NCBI GenBank assembly: GCA_003956705.1
Contig: QZCP01000003.1
Location: 119,838-183,837, forward strand
Origin: Brevipalpus yothersi
Taxonomy: Eukaryota; Arthropoda; Arachnida; Trombidiformes; Tenuipalpidae
Length of the DNA: 64,000 nt
Direction of reading: 5' to 3'
Shown: in pieces, positions 20,285-34,408 of the stretch
How positions within the stretch are numbered: position 1 is the stretch's first letter
Layout of the letters: each line of letters starts with the position of its first letter
Position numbers and translations under genes: made by a program
Notes under the pieces: generated by a model
What the model was told of the DNA's origin: nothing
Seen by the model: the letters and a program-made list of their open reading frames with translations, nothing else
Database searches by the model: none

Positions 20285-22766
20285 TGCGATTATATGGAAA
20301 GAATTTGAGAAAAAGAATCAAACCACATGATGATGGTTGACAATAGTATACAGAAGCTATATGCAGATCGAAACAATTGGAACACAGTCAGGTATGAATA
20401 AATGAATGGATGGCTTTACTATACTCGATTAAGAATAGAACATAGGCGTGAAGCTTAATGGGTTAGGGTTAGAATTTGAACAGCTGTCCTAAACGTCTGC
20501 TCAAATTGGATTATTTCCTTTTTTCTGTTGCATCAATACTCTGATCCCTCTCGAAATTTTGAAAGAGAGACTCATGTATAAATATACATTTCTTTTAATG
20601 AGCTGAAATAAGAGAAGGATCAATCGAATATTTCATCCAACAATTAATCTCATTTAGGTGATCTTCAATTTAAACCTCATGAAAGATTTTTGCTTTCCAA
20701 TCTCTTTGGATCTTCGATTTCATGGCCTGATAAGTGAGCTTTATCAGCAACAGGTAGTAACGATATACGTTACACGCGTTTCGAACAGAAAAAAGAGAGG
20801 ATCCAATTGACCTGAAGATGATAGTATGGTATGATATGTATTTCATGGAATCATTTTAGATTGTAACATTAAGTCAAACCGTGATTGAAGAGAGAGAGAG
20901 AGAGAGAGAGCGGAACATGTCTCTCAAGTACCAATAGTCGTCTGAACAATAGTGTATATGATAAGGTCGAGTCCTTCTATTCAATGACAATTCTTGATTA
21001 TGGTGGCCTGATGAATGGATGACCAATCTTTGAAGTCTCTCAGATTGTCCAGCAGTCGAACGTTGACCGGCAGCGAAAATTTACGTTCTCACTTGATAGC
21101 TTTTCGTTAGATGACAATAATTTTCATCTGATGATGGTGTTTATGCTGTTATTGTAATCACCGAATAATGAGCATATGATGATGATACATATCTATACCA
21201 TGTGGAGTCGAGGAGAAAAAAAAAATTTTTTTTTCAATTCGAAATGAAATACAATAATCTGTCACAAATGGTAGGCACTGAGACTCTTTCTCTACTGTAT
21301 ATCTATTCATAATTCATGGGTTGGTAAGATCTTGATGATCAGTTGAACAATCGAGTGTCCACTCCATGTTTTCACATTATACTTTGCTGAATGGCGATGA
21401 ACTTTTACAGATCAATAGGAAGGGTTATACTGGTTTCTATCTGATTGGAAAGAAACTTGTGAGAATATTTCCTCCAGCATGGATCGTTTGTCATCAACCT
21501 TCCTGATGGATATTAGGAAGATGATCATCACAATTTATCTTACTCAACAAGAGCCAGATTAAGATTTTCACCTTATTATCGAAAAGCCTTCATACAAATT
21601 AGATAGAGAGTTTTCAAGAACGAACATACAAATCATCAATGATTCATAGAAGGATATGAATCTAGCTCAAAAATTAGCGATTCCTGATACATAATTGCCA
21701 ATAAAAACGAGTTATAGACCACATCATGACCTCAATGTGATGAGTTTCGATAATTTAACTAAGAATCTTCTAATTTTTTATGAAATCTTACTGATTCACC
21801 ATTTAAGGATTAGAATTGCGTGTGAATTTCTTGTCGCTCAATGAATACAATAAATGTTTATCATTATTATTGATGAAAAGAGGAGAATTTGACCAGGATT
21901 AATTCAGCAAAACGGAAGGATATCAGACCATTCAATTGAGCTGGATCAAGTTCAAAAAGTATACCATCATCTATCTGTTTGAATGATCCAAATGAATAAT
22001 CAGAAAATGGTGTCTTTTCACAAATTGTGGGAGAGAAAATGTTTGAAAGAAACAATTGATTCTGAAATTAAAGGGGATCATATTGTGATCCTCTTTTTAT
22101 CTCACACAAATAACGGAAACTTTATTGTGATACTTTCTCATCAGTCTGATTTTTTACCTTCTTTCTATCACCAAGCACCCATCAAGCCATTACAATACTT
22201 TTGTTCATGTATAACACATACAAATCATCAGATTAATGCCAACAATTGTGATGAAACCATAAGAATACATATAATATGAATGTTTTCTGAGCTAATTTGC
22301 CATGAAAGAAATTTTTTTCTTCTCCTCCTCGTTTCACCGGAAATCGACACCTTGAATTGAACAATAACTGATTGATACCGATTGATTACAGATCAAAAGA
22401 AAAGTATCTCCAAGGTTTATGCACACACATAAATATGAATGTGCACATATTCTGTGTGCAATGCATACTTGTGAATCTCCCTAAATTGAAGACTAATTGC
22501 CCAATTATGCATGAATTATCGAATATATTTGAGAAAGATAAACTCTTACCATTAACAGAGTGTAAAGTTGAAAAAAGTTTTTCAACAAAAATGTCATTAA
22601 TTTACACAATTGACGTTGGTGGCGCATCGAGAGAGGAAAATATTTTGATTTGAAAAAAATTTTTTGATTACAACAACATCAACATCAACAATTGTAATTG
22701 TAATAATTATTGTGATAAAAAAGATGTGGATTACATTTTTTTGATTGTGTATGAATCAGTTTAATC

Positions 22767-24084
22767 ATGAAACCCCTGTCGAGAGATGATCTGGTGTTGT
22801 GGTATTCACCTCTTAGGACATTACATTATTTTTTCTGTGAAATTGCCATCTCAATTACCGAATTGTTGAGATGGTTAAAGCAAAATATATCTGCCCTTCG
22901 AGCAACATTATTTATACTCTCGGTGGCCACCGTTGTCTCATTGGTATGGTACACCGGACATCTTGATGATACAAATGGTGGACGAATTTTTATGAAAGCA
23001 TCAATGAAAAAAACAGTATGGTGTTTATATTGGATTGGCTTAGGTGTTTTATCATCAATCGGTTTGGGTACTGGTTTGCACACGTTTATTCTGTATCTGG
23101 GTCCTCATATAGCAAAGGTTACACTAGCTGCATATGAGTGTTCTAGCCTTAAATTTCCTGAACCACCGTATCCAGATGATATTATATGTCCCGATGAATC
23201 GCCTAACAGTAGTATGGAAATCGGCCTCCTAGCTATTATGACCAAAGTGCAATTGGAGTCAATTATGTGGGGCTTCGGCACAGCATTAGGTGAATTGCCG
23301 CCATACTTTATCGCTAAAATGAGAAGGCTCTCTGGCTTACCGATGGAAAAGCTTGAGGCAGTTAACAGAAACGAAAATAGAGCCCAAGCTAATGGGGTAA
23401 ATCCAAATCCAAGGCGACCTCGCTCAAGAGTTATGAGATGGGTTGCGAGGTGAGTGCAAATGAATAGCCACGAGCCTCTTCTTTTTTATTACGTGTTCGT
23501 TACTTGAGTGATGAATTGATAATCTTCCTCTCTTTCTCATTCACAGGCTGCAAGACGACTTAAAGACTTTATTCTATCGAGCTGAAGCATATGTGCAATA
23601 TTTGGTACAGAGAGTAGGCTTCATGGGAATTCTAGTATGCGCTTCAATTCCCAATCCACTCTATGATCTTGCAGGATTAACCTGTGGACACTATCTAGTA
23701 CCATTTTCTACTTTTTTTGGTGCTACTGTGATAGGAAAAGCAGTAATTAAGACTCACATTCAGCAATTTTTCGTTATTATGGCATTCAGTGAGAAGCATA
23801 CTGAAACCTATCTGGAAATTATTAAAGCCTATGTTCCTCTTCTGGGTCAGTATCTCAGTGAGACCTTCCGAGAGTTTCTACTGAATCAAAAAGCTCGTCT
23901 ACATGGTAAACTTACATCCAAGCCACATTGGATAGCATCTTTCTTCGAATTCTTTGTCGTATCTATGGTAGCATACTTCCTTCTCTCTATAGTCAATTCA
24001 TTAGCTCAAAGATACCATTCCCGTTTAGAAGTGCAAAAAAGTTCAGCCGATAAGAAGAAGAAAATTAAGAAGCGAAAAGAATAA
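22767..24084 (+). CDS. VMP1: Vacuole membrane protein 1 (VMP1), ER multispanning autophagy protein
   Basis: Predicted as join(22767..23449, 23547..24084), 406 residues, donor GCGAG|GTGAGT and acceptor TCACAG|GCTG. VMP1 is an ER scramblase of the VTT/DedA superfamily, needed for autophagosome formation and lipid export. Diagnostic segments are GLGTGLHTFILYLGPHIAKV, TLAAYECSSLKFPEPPYPDD, GTALGELPPYFIAKMRRLSG, SIPNPLYDLAGLTCGHYLVP and FSTFFGATVIGKAVIKTHIQ, the last two being the VTT core. Several hydrophobic segments occur: about residues 48-65, 85-112, 150-180, 285-330 and 375-392. The end is very Lys-rich (KKKKIKKRKE), like the basic tail of other VMP1 proteins. The N-terminus starts close to the conserved (D)LVLW motif, so it is shorter than the human one. 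The single intron lies in the poorly conserved loop before the VTT core. Confidence 0.95.
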
Positions 24085-24223
24085 TTATCATTTCTATTAT
24101 TTATGTTATAAATGTATATGCTAACGCATTGTTGATCATCAATAATGATGTGTGTGTATGTATTTGAAGATCATATCTGGAACAGCACATTAGATTTTGG
24201 TTAATTTTATATTCATCAAACAA

Positions 24224-24229
24224 AATAAA
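24224..24229 (+). terminator. AATAAA polyadenylation signal of VMP1
   Basis: A canonical AATAAA 140 bases after the VMP1 stop, in an A-rich context, is the first one downstream of the gene. Confidence 0.6.
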
Positions 24230-25164
24230 AAAATATTTGAAACACCAAAAAATGTGCACAAAAAGAGAAGATGTATGGCGAAAAAAGGGTGCAAAAAGAA
24301 TTGACTCCCATTAATGATCCTCTACTCTATATTTACAATAATCATTACTCTTCTTCTCTTGATCACCATTCCAACGCTTTAGCAATTGAATCATTATCAA
24401 TAGAATTTCGAAATATTCAGCAACTATCATTGACATTCCTGTTCACTATTTACACACACACACGCCTTGATCAGCTATTCAGTTAATATGTAAGTATTGA
24501 TATCGAGATTGAAATCGAAACACTTTTACCGGTGACCTCAACTATCTGAGTGCTAATCAACTGAAGAAGTTATGTTAACTTTAGAGTAATCAGTATATAT
24601 TGATGTCAAGACGAAGTTCGACGAAAGTATGTCGAACATCGAGAATCGAGAATCGAGGTAGTGAAAGTTGAAAACTTGAGAACTTGTACGATAAAGCCTT
24701 TACCATGCTCATAGTCGAGTTTGAAAGTTTTTTCGATTCTTCAGTTTCTCTCTCCCACATACAAGCCTCATAACACAGGGTAAAAGAATGTTTTTATATG
24801 AATTACAACTGCATACTTGAGATAATATCGTGACACTGATAGTTTTTTCAGTTATCTTTGTTTTTATTCAGATGTAGATTAAGGAATAATAATAATCAAT
24901 TCACGGGAATATCTTATCTAGATGAATTCCGTTGACGTTGATGTTCGGGAAAAAAGAAAGGGAACAGAAAGAAGAGAGAGAGAGAGAGATAGACGTAGAA
25001 AGGGAAGAAGGAAGAGATGAATTGATCTGTCTCGATATATAATGAAGGATAAATGATATCACTTAAACAAACGAACTTGACATTGTTTGCACATCGGCAT
25101 CATTAGTGCTGTTATTTTCATGTTGATGATGATTATGATCGAATAAAATGATATGGGAATACCA
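24230..25164. other. Spacer between convergent VMP1 and Gly-His/Thr-rich gene
   Basis: AT-rich sequence with a short GA-rich run near 24973-24990. I see no gene or RNA here. Confidence 0.5.
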
Positions 25165-26248
<1,084 letters not shown>

Positions 26249-26347
26249 AATGATGAGTGGGAGAAAAAAAAATTTGTCAAACAAGAAAGATGTGTGTCCA
26301 ACAAAAACTAGAGGTCAACTAAAATCAAAAGCCCCAAAGATCTTGAT

Positions 26348-26355
26348 CTTAAATA
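26348..26355 (-). promoter_or_regulatory. Possible TATA-like element of the Gly-His/Thr-rich gene
   Basis: On the minus strand this reads TATTTAAG, 100 bases upstream of the start codon, leaving room for a 5' UTR of about 70 bases. It is a weak match, suggested by position only. Confidence 0.3.
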
Positions 26356-27939
26356 GTCAAGATATATGTGCGCACTTAATTTTTCCCCCGATCATAGGTC
26401 ACTCTTGTGGTCATCAAATATTTGGCCAATCTATCTTAAGTGGAGTTTTTCGTATGAAAACTGTCGAACATTGGTCCGATTAAGAGAAAGAGAGAAGAGC
26501 AGTACCAGTAAGAAGCCCATACGCCAAACATGGCAACCTTGGACATGATTAAGAAGTGTCTCTTCATGTGGCTAAGAGAAAATGAGGCTAAGCTGATAAA
26601 TTTTCACTTTTATCAGGCAACTGATTTGATTCTCTCTCGCTCTTTAACCATAAGACCATCCTCACGAATGTGGATGGTTAAAAGTATTATATGTATCTCC
26701 AAGGGTAAGGATTGACTCTCGCTTAAACCTAGCCAAGTTGAGCATGTTTTTCATCCCCAAAACTTTCTCTCTCTCTCTCTCAAGTCCTTCACTGTCGATC
26801 GTCTCTTTCTCGGTATTCCAAAAACTGGTTACCATTTGCAAAATACTTTGTGTGCCCACGAAGATTAACCATCTTGATTATAAATATTAACTGGATATAT
26901 TAGCTAACTGCCATACCCATTGGTAACAGTTGAATGTATGTGTGTATGCCCATACATACTTACCTAACTATACGCACAAACTTGACAATAAATCTTGATC
27001 ATATTACTCCTTAAATCCGATTTTTGAGGCTAAAAAAGTTACACTTTTGTGTATATATATCTCCCTTTTCTTTCTCACTTCCGATCGGAATGATTTGGAC
27101 TGTTTGGAAGAAGCAGAAGAAGAGAGGGAGTGAAGAAGAATGAAAATTTGATGATGATCCTAATGATGTGAGCTTCCGAAAAGCTTCCGTTTCTTCTTCT
27201 CTTTCTCTCTCTACCAAGTTTCCATACTTCCTTATAGTTAGTACATCTTTTTTGAAGAGAGAGAATGAAAGATACAGAATGAAATAGAGCGAACAGAAAA
27301 TAGCGAATCAGAAGAACGTATTCGTCAACGAAGGCGGATTATAAGTTAGAAAACAAGTAGAACCACTTTCAAACGATACGAAATGCTCTTCAGTTGCTTC
27401 GAGCATTCGGTTCTGAACACACGTCCGAATGAAAATTCTTACTTCTTCCGAAGCGAGTGCATGTAGTCTTGAGATTATAGTTTGAAGTAATAGTTGCATA
27501 CACACACATATAGCGTGATATTCCAAAAAGTTTTCGGACCGGCTTCATGTGTTGATACCGTTCGTCCGATATGTGAATGGATAAATTATGATGATGATTA
27601 GATATATTAAACTTCACACATGTCCACAATGATCATCTATTCTGATCATCATTATCATCATTATCATCATGATTATCAGATCCACACTGACCATTGGATT
27701 AATATTGTCATGATTTCCGGTGGATTGTGATTTTGTGTGTGTGATTGTTTTTTTTTCAATTTTTCATCCAAAGGCAACGTGATAGGATTTCATCATCATT
27801 AAAATTGTTGTGCTAAGTGATCAATAATTTTCATCATCTCATCATCATCATCATTTTTTTCTTCCTTCCTCTTTTCATCATCACTGCCACCATTCACACA
27901 TACACACCTAACCATAGGGATTAATTAATCATCATTGAG
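26356..27939. other. Spacer between the Gly-His/Thr-rich gene and the cadherin gene
   Basis: Upstream regions of two divergent genes. From about 27590 the sequence is rich in ATCATC/TCATCA triplets, common next to the cadherin start. No gene is recognised. The short frames here are low-complexity. Confidence 0.45.
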
Positions 27940-28237
27940 ATGCGGTTTAAAATATTAGTGACATTTTTGTTTATACACACTACATGTGTCAGCTTTTTGG
28001 ATGCCCAATCAGAGGGTAAGATATTTAATATCTACATTGAGGAGGGAACAAAATTTCTTTCCACATATCTCACATACTTTCGGAAACTCAAATATCTACT
28101 ATCTGGATGGCCTTTTGATATCGAAGTGGCAATCGAGTAATTGAGCAAAAAGGCTTTGATAAACTTTTCCATTTCTCATTCACTATCTACTTTGACCAAC
28201 AGCAAGTGACCAAAAGATTTGAGCAAAGTTTAAGAGT

Positions 28238-28274
<37 letters not shown>

Positions 28275-29167
28275 GAAAAGTTCGAAGTTTGAAGTTCAAA
28301 ACATGCCTCAAGAAGAATACATAAAAGATGGAGCGAAAGTGATAGTTTTTTTTTATTTTTCATCCTCTCCATCTTCTTCTTCTTCATGTTCATCTTCTTC
28401 TTTTTCGTTTTCGATTTGATAGCAAGAGCAAGAGCAAGAGAGTGTGTGTGTGAGAGAGAAAGTCCAATCAAATCAAATGAAAGTCGATCATGAGCATGGA
28501 CCAGTGAAACGTGCCGAATCGAAAGTCAATTTTAGTGGCACAAGAGCAAGTGTGATCATAAAAACATTATCGTTCTAATGTGTGTATGTGTGTGAACATA
28601 CAATCCAGATAATGTTTCATCAAATAGTGACTTACTCCGATGGACTCGAACACACATTTCAAGTGTGTTCAACTTGTTATATCACCTTTCTCTCTCTCTC
28701 CATCTCAATTCGATATATAGTAAGAGAGAGAAGAGAGAAAGTTTTAATTGATGAAAATAGACAAATTCAAATGAACTTTTGTGTACCCACTGATACATGA
28801 AGTCGAACATCTCGATTTCGATCTTCTCCATCATCTTCCATTCTTTTCGCGCTCTTCTCGGCTGGTCACTTTTTTCTATTTTCGAAAATTCAGTATACAC
28901 ATTATCTCTATTGCTACATCTCTCTCTCTCTCTCTCTCCCTCAGTGGTGAGAATTGCTTTCAATTCTGAATCTTATACACAAAAAAGTGACCTTATTTGA
29001 GGAGGATTTTCACTCACCGACTGTTTACCGTTAGATATAGCCGATATATACATGAGAGTGAGAGAGTGAATCTGAATGTGAATGTTGTTGACCAACTACT
29101 CGCCGCAGGACTTAGGACATCTCCAGGCGAAGAGAATCTCTCCAGCATCCATCCATCTATCAGTTGG

Positions 29168-29238
<71 letters not shown>

Positions 29239-29897
29239 TGGCGCTCTTTTTGCAATACTGCTTTCACTTGTACATGTATATTTTCCATCATCCACCATAC
29301 ATCATCATACCGAATCATACCGAAAAATGATTTGCATTGTTATCGGCTCTCAGTCACTCTCTCTCTTCTTCATCATCTTCTTATTACTTATTACTCTCTC
29401 TCACACTTTGCTTCTTTGCCCAACACAGCAAGTGAGAAAGAAAAAAAAATCTGCTCATGGCTTCAAGAGACTGTGTATATGTATGTGAAAGAGAAAGAGA
29501 GTCCATACGGTGACCAAGTTGCACGAACACATGAATGAATCTTTAAAATGTAGGTTAGAGGAAGTGTTCATATTATCGAATGAACTTCTCTCTCTCTTGA
29601 GCAACTTCTGCTCTCCATCTCAACCTTCTCTCTCACTCATCTTTTCTGTATGCATGTATATGTTGTGTTGTGTACATGTATCAACTCTTGAATATTGATA
29701 ACCTGATCACTTCGAATCAGTTTCCGATCGTAACAAATTGATAGAGAATAAGGGGGAGAAAGGATGGAAAATAATTTCACATACACATTCAGGCTTCGAG
29801 AAAAAAGTGGTAAATGAATTGGTTCAAATGTGATAGGATTCACTATGCATAATTACAGCGATGAAATCGATTATATACTGAAGAGAAAAAGATGGAT

Positions 29898-29957
<60 letters not shown>

Positions 29958-30694
29958 ATGACTACCGTCAATCTTTCTCACTCAAGTTTCTGCTTCCTAT
30001 TAATTTGCATCAATCAGTTTCGTCTCATGAATTGTTTGAGCTGAGTGTAATCAAAATTGAAAGAAATGAAAGACAAACACAGAATCACCCTAAATACATT
30101 CACTTTAAGGAATAGCTATTATCGTTCCAACGAATTAAACTTTTAACCGCACTTCATGCTAGTTGAATAATATTTGGGAGAAAGAGAAAGAGAGAGAGAA
30201 GAGCCAAATTATAATTTCAATAAGAAAAATTTTTGTCGTAGGCCAGAAAGAAAGAGAAAATGTTTACATTCTGGGAGTTGTTGTTGATATATTCTTGATT
30301 CCCTTTCGATTTTGCTTTTTTAATCCACAAACACACACACCATGATGAGAGAGAGATGTAAACGAAAATATTTCAAATACCAATCATCTATTTCGCTTTT
30401 CTCTCAGTAGGGTCGAAAGAAAGTGAGTTTTTTGATTGTTCTAGGTCCACAAAATTTTTGTGTGATCTCTTTATCAATTCGCTGCTGACATAGAAATCGT
30501 GCAAATTTTAACTCGACTCATGTCAGTAGCAAAGACAGCTAAATTGTTGTTAAACTAACAACCACATCTCATACACACACACACACACACATAAATACGA
30601 ACATATATTTGCTGATCTGATTGCTGAGAGGCGGCAAGTATCGCCTTTCGCGCTCAAATTCCTTCTCTATCGGCCATCGAAAGAGTGCAAGAGA

Positions 30695-30742
<48 letters not shown>

Positions 30743-31154
30743 CTCTTTAAAGTGGACTTCGAGCGAGTATCGATCAACAACCGAGTGATTAGAGTTTGAT
30801 GTTCAAACTCGAATCGATCTAATCTGCTGGACAAACAGCAACATATTCTCATTTCGTGCTGACCGAAAGTGAGAGAGTGATCTGAACTGAGGCTTTCGAC
30901 TTTAATCCTTCCAACGACTTAAAGGCAAAATATCTACATTCACACACACGTATACTCATAATCTCATGAATTTGAGGAGATTTTTGGGAACATCGTGCAC
31001 CTAACAAATGGAAGAGTGAGTGAGAGAGAATACAAGGATTAACCATGAACATGTTGACACACAATCGAGTTTGATAACAATATGATGAGATGTTTGACAA
31101 ATCAAACTTGACGATCAATCGATTGATCGTTGATAGAAACAAGAGAGAAACAAA

Positions 31155-31197
<43 letters not shown>

Positions 31198-31595
31198 GGT
31201 GTAGATTGAGAGAGTCCACTTTCAATTTTCATCGCTTGTAACATGCCAAAAGGAATCATGCTGATCACTCATCATTCGCCTTAATACCAAAATATAACGT
31301 TGTCAAGCATTTTGTATCATATTGAATGGAGGGGAGAGATGAAAGATGAAAGATGAGAGAGAGAGAGAGAAGAAGGAGAAGGAGATGTTGTTGATGAAGG
31401 GGAGAGAGAGAATGTATTCATCGAGAAGCAAAATCGATTGTCAAAGAGTGACCTGAAGGTGTTCTAATCGACACGTTCACGCTTTTCTCTCCTTCGATGC
31501 TAGCTTCTTCTTCTTCTTCTTCTTCTTTCCATTGAAAACGCTGGTAGTTCAAGAGAGAGACTTCCGAAAAATGAGCCCATTGACCTGGAGCCATT

Positions 31596-31653
<58 letters not shown>

Positions 31654-31961
31654 ATTTATAATCGATACTTTTTCAAGCTTGTCAGGCCATTTCCCGATAT
31701 TTCTACTGCTTCCACGCTGGTCAATCTCAATAATGATCATCAACAAATGATGATGGCGATAAAGATGGTGAAAGAGAGAGAGAGAAGATGATTCGACGAA
31801 ATCATTATTTTCAATTGGCCCAGACTTATTTTTCACTCTCTCCTTGCGGTCCATTTCAAATGATTACATCGCGAATGGTGTTATTGAATCCAAATCCAAA
31901 TCTGTAAGTAAAAAAAGAGATGAAAGTATAGATAGCGATTAAAAAGTTAATCGAAGATATC

Positions 31962-32037
<76 letters not shown>

Positions 32038-33590
32038 AAAGTTGGATGGTTGAAGCTATTGTCAATACCTTATGCATAAGAAGAAGTTGATGAAAATTAA
32101 TAGTCAATCTTATAAAATTTTTATATTCTCAAATTTTCTCTCTTAAATGATAGCTCATGAGTTTGCAGTATCATTTTTTTTAATATTCATGCCTAGCTAG
32201 TGAAAATTCGAATACGCAAATGACTACCGGTAAAAGTGATTACGTAAGCTGTATGTGTGTGTGTGTGTAGGTATTCAGCTTCCTGGATTTTTGTGGAGAG
32301 AATGAAAAGAGGAATGCCATTCACGCCATCATATAAACACATATACACAACCACACACATACACACAATCTCATCATCATATATACTTTTCATTTTTCCA
32401 TTTGAGAACGGTTATGTGTGTGTATATACGTGAGGACAGTTATTCGAGAGAGCCAAAAAGATATAGAATGCTGGACAAACTTCGAAAAAAAATAGCTCAT
32501 ATAAACACATAAATACAGGCAAATATGATCAGTTGGACAGTACAGGTGATTGTGTCGATGATTTGGTTGAAATAGGAGGCCAATTTTCGCGGCGTCGGGA
32601 TGTGTTGATCGATTAGGAGGCCTTATTTTAGGCTAGCTTTTTTCCGAAAAAAAATTTCTTTCAGTCTTCATCTCTCTCTCTCTCTCTCTCTCTTATTTTG
32701 ACTTACTTATCAGACATACACATAACGGACTGCTTGAATAAGATTTTGGCCTTACTCCATGATGAATGATAGTATCGAAAAGAGCTTAAAATAAGTCTAC
32801 ATCTTTTAACCTTCATCAATGCTGAAGAAAAGCTCATCTTCCGTGTGTTAGAACAACTGTTGAAGCTTTTCAATTATTATTATCAATTATTTGTAATCAG
32901 TCAATCTTTTGAGCATTCCAAAAACGTGTGTGTATTGACAAGATGTTCGATCACAAGTGAGAAGAAAAAAGAACGAAAGAAAAAAAGATGAAGAAAGAGA
33001 GAAAGAGGGAAGAGAGAGAGATGGAAGAAGAACGACTAATATCGGTCCAAATCGATAATCTGACATCATCCTCTCTCAATCGGATGAAGGAAAAAGAGAA
33101 AGAGATGGAAATATTTTCAAGTTTAAATTTGAATGATACATGATTGAAATGAATTTTGATAGCCAAATACTACACACCTGTTGCTGAATGAGAGAGAAAG
33201 AGTTAAGATTGTCAAAAAATGAAATCATTTAGAGTCTACACATTAAAAGTACACACCTGATTAATTGAGAGAGAGAGAGAGAGACATATTAAGCTCTCTG
33301 ATTTTTTTAATCACTTCTCATTCCTCTCTCTCTCCATCATCATCAAAGATTAATACACAAACATAGTTAGTTATACTAACATATTTGTTTTTTATCCAAA
33401 CGGTTTCACGAACGTTATAATGGCAAAAAGTTCTTGTATGTGTATCTGTAGTGATTGAGATGCGAGCCAAACTCGATCATTTTCAACGCCTAATCATTTA
33501 TGATACAATCTATTGATTGCCCTTCGAAGCCACGATTTTCACGCACACTTACTAATTCACTCTCTCTCCATCTTCATCATTTTTTTTGTT

Positions 33591-33627
<37 letters not shown>

Positions 33628-34355
33628 ATTCTCTTCTTTTTAATCATATTTTCATTCCAATCAACTTAAATCACGTTCCGTTTTTCTCTTTGCAGGCTGC
33701 AAATTTTATCCACTAGGTGAGAGCAGAAAATTCGGGCGAGTCGAGGAAAATCTCAAAGTCGGTAAGTTTTTGGATGTCTTTTTCTCTCTCTCTTTCTCTT
33801 TCCCAATCAAATATTTCAAATTCCTTCATCACTTTCGCCTTCACCTCTTCCTCCTTCTTTTTATTGTGGGTGAATTTAAATTCTGTTACAATTTGCGACA
33901 CTTTTACGTATTCGGACACACACACTCAAATACACACACAAAAGGACACATTTTAAATTGGCTCGATGAAAAGTATTAACCGAAAAAAAAAATCAAATGT
34001 GTTCATGTGTCCACCACTTTTATAAATGCATATAATCGAGATGTGTAAGTGTATGTGTTTCGATTTTGAATAGCTAGAAAAAAAGAGCATTTTTTAGCGA
34101 TAAAAATGACCCAACATGAATATGTTCATGTGTGTTATGTGTGTATGAATATATATATGCGAACTTGAAATGAAGCAAAACCAGTCATAAACAGCATGAG
34201 ATGAAATTCGACAATCGAGGAATGCAAACACATACATACACACACACATTTCCAATTATGTGTGTGTTGACTAGCCTGCGGTCAAATGGCTTGGAATCGT
34301 TGAATCGATTATCACCACCATGCAACCCTATCTCTATCTATCTGATTCCTTCTTC

Positions 34356-34408
<53 letters not shown>

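Larger units (their letters stand above)
18506..22766. other. Long spacer with orphan open stretches, possibly a decayed gene
   Basis: No intact gene is recognised. A (GA)n tract lies at 19870-19910 and a shorter one at 20889-20911. A + strand frame at 20039-20284 is open for 81 codons and includes GTLEIVNEKIWEVHLMDHLQ and FILLHSDDKYVSGYSWD, with natural-looking composition but no ATG near its start. Other protein-like snippets follow on the same strand, each ended by a stop: near 20662 (GDLQFKPHERFLLSNLFGSS) and near 21394 (NGDELLQINRKGYTGFYLIG). These could be exons of an unknown gene or remnants of a broken one. Confidence 0.35.
28016..33695 (+). other. Cadherin intron 1 (5.7 kb), rich in microsatellites
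   Basis: It separates the signal peptide exon from the rest of the gene, the usual place for enhancers and for alternative promoters. It holds (CT)n at 29169-29236, 31160-31192 and 31599-31643, and (GA)n at 28243-28272, 29902-29952, 30698-30739 and 31965-32035. No embedded gene is seen. Confidence 0.6.

Noticed and set aside
22372..22653. 93-residue + strand frame just upstream of VMP1
   Set aside because: No domain recognised and no splice link to VMP1. Probably chance or part of the 5' region.
33000..34000. Minus-strand frames reading as Glu/Arg- and Lys-rich proteins near cadherin exon 2
   Set aside because: They derive from GA/CT repeats. The short + strand exon 2 has the correct phase and continues the cadherin chain.
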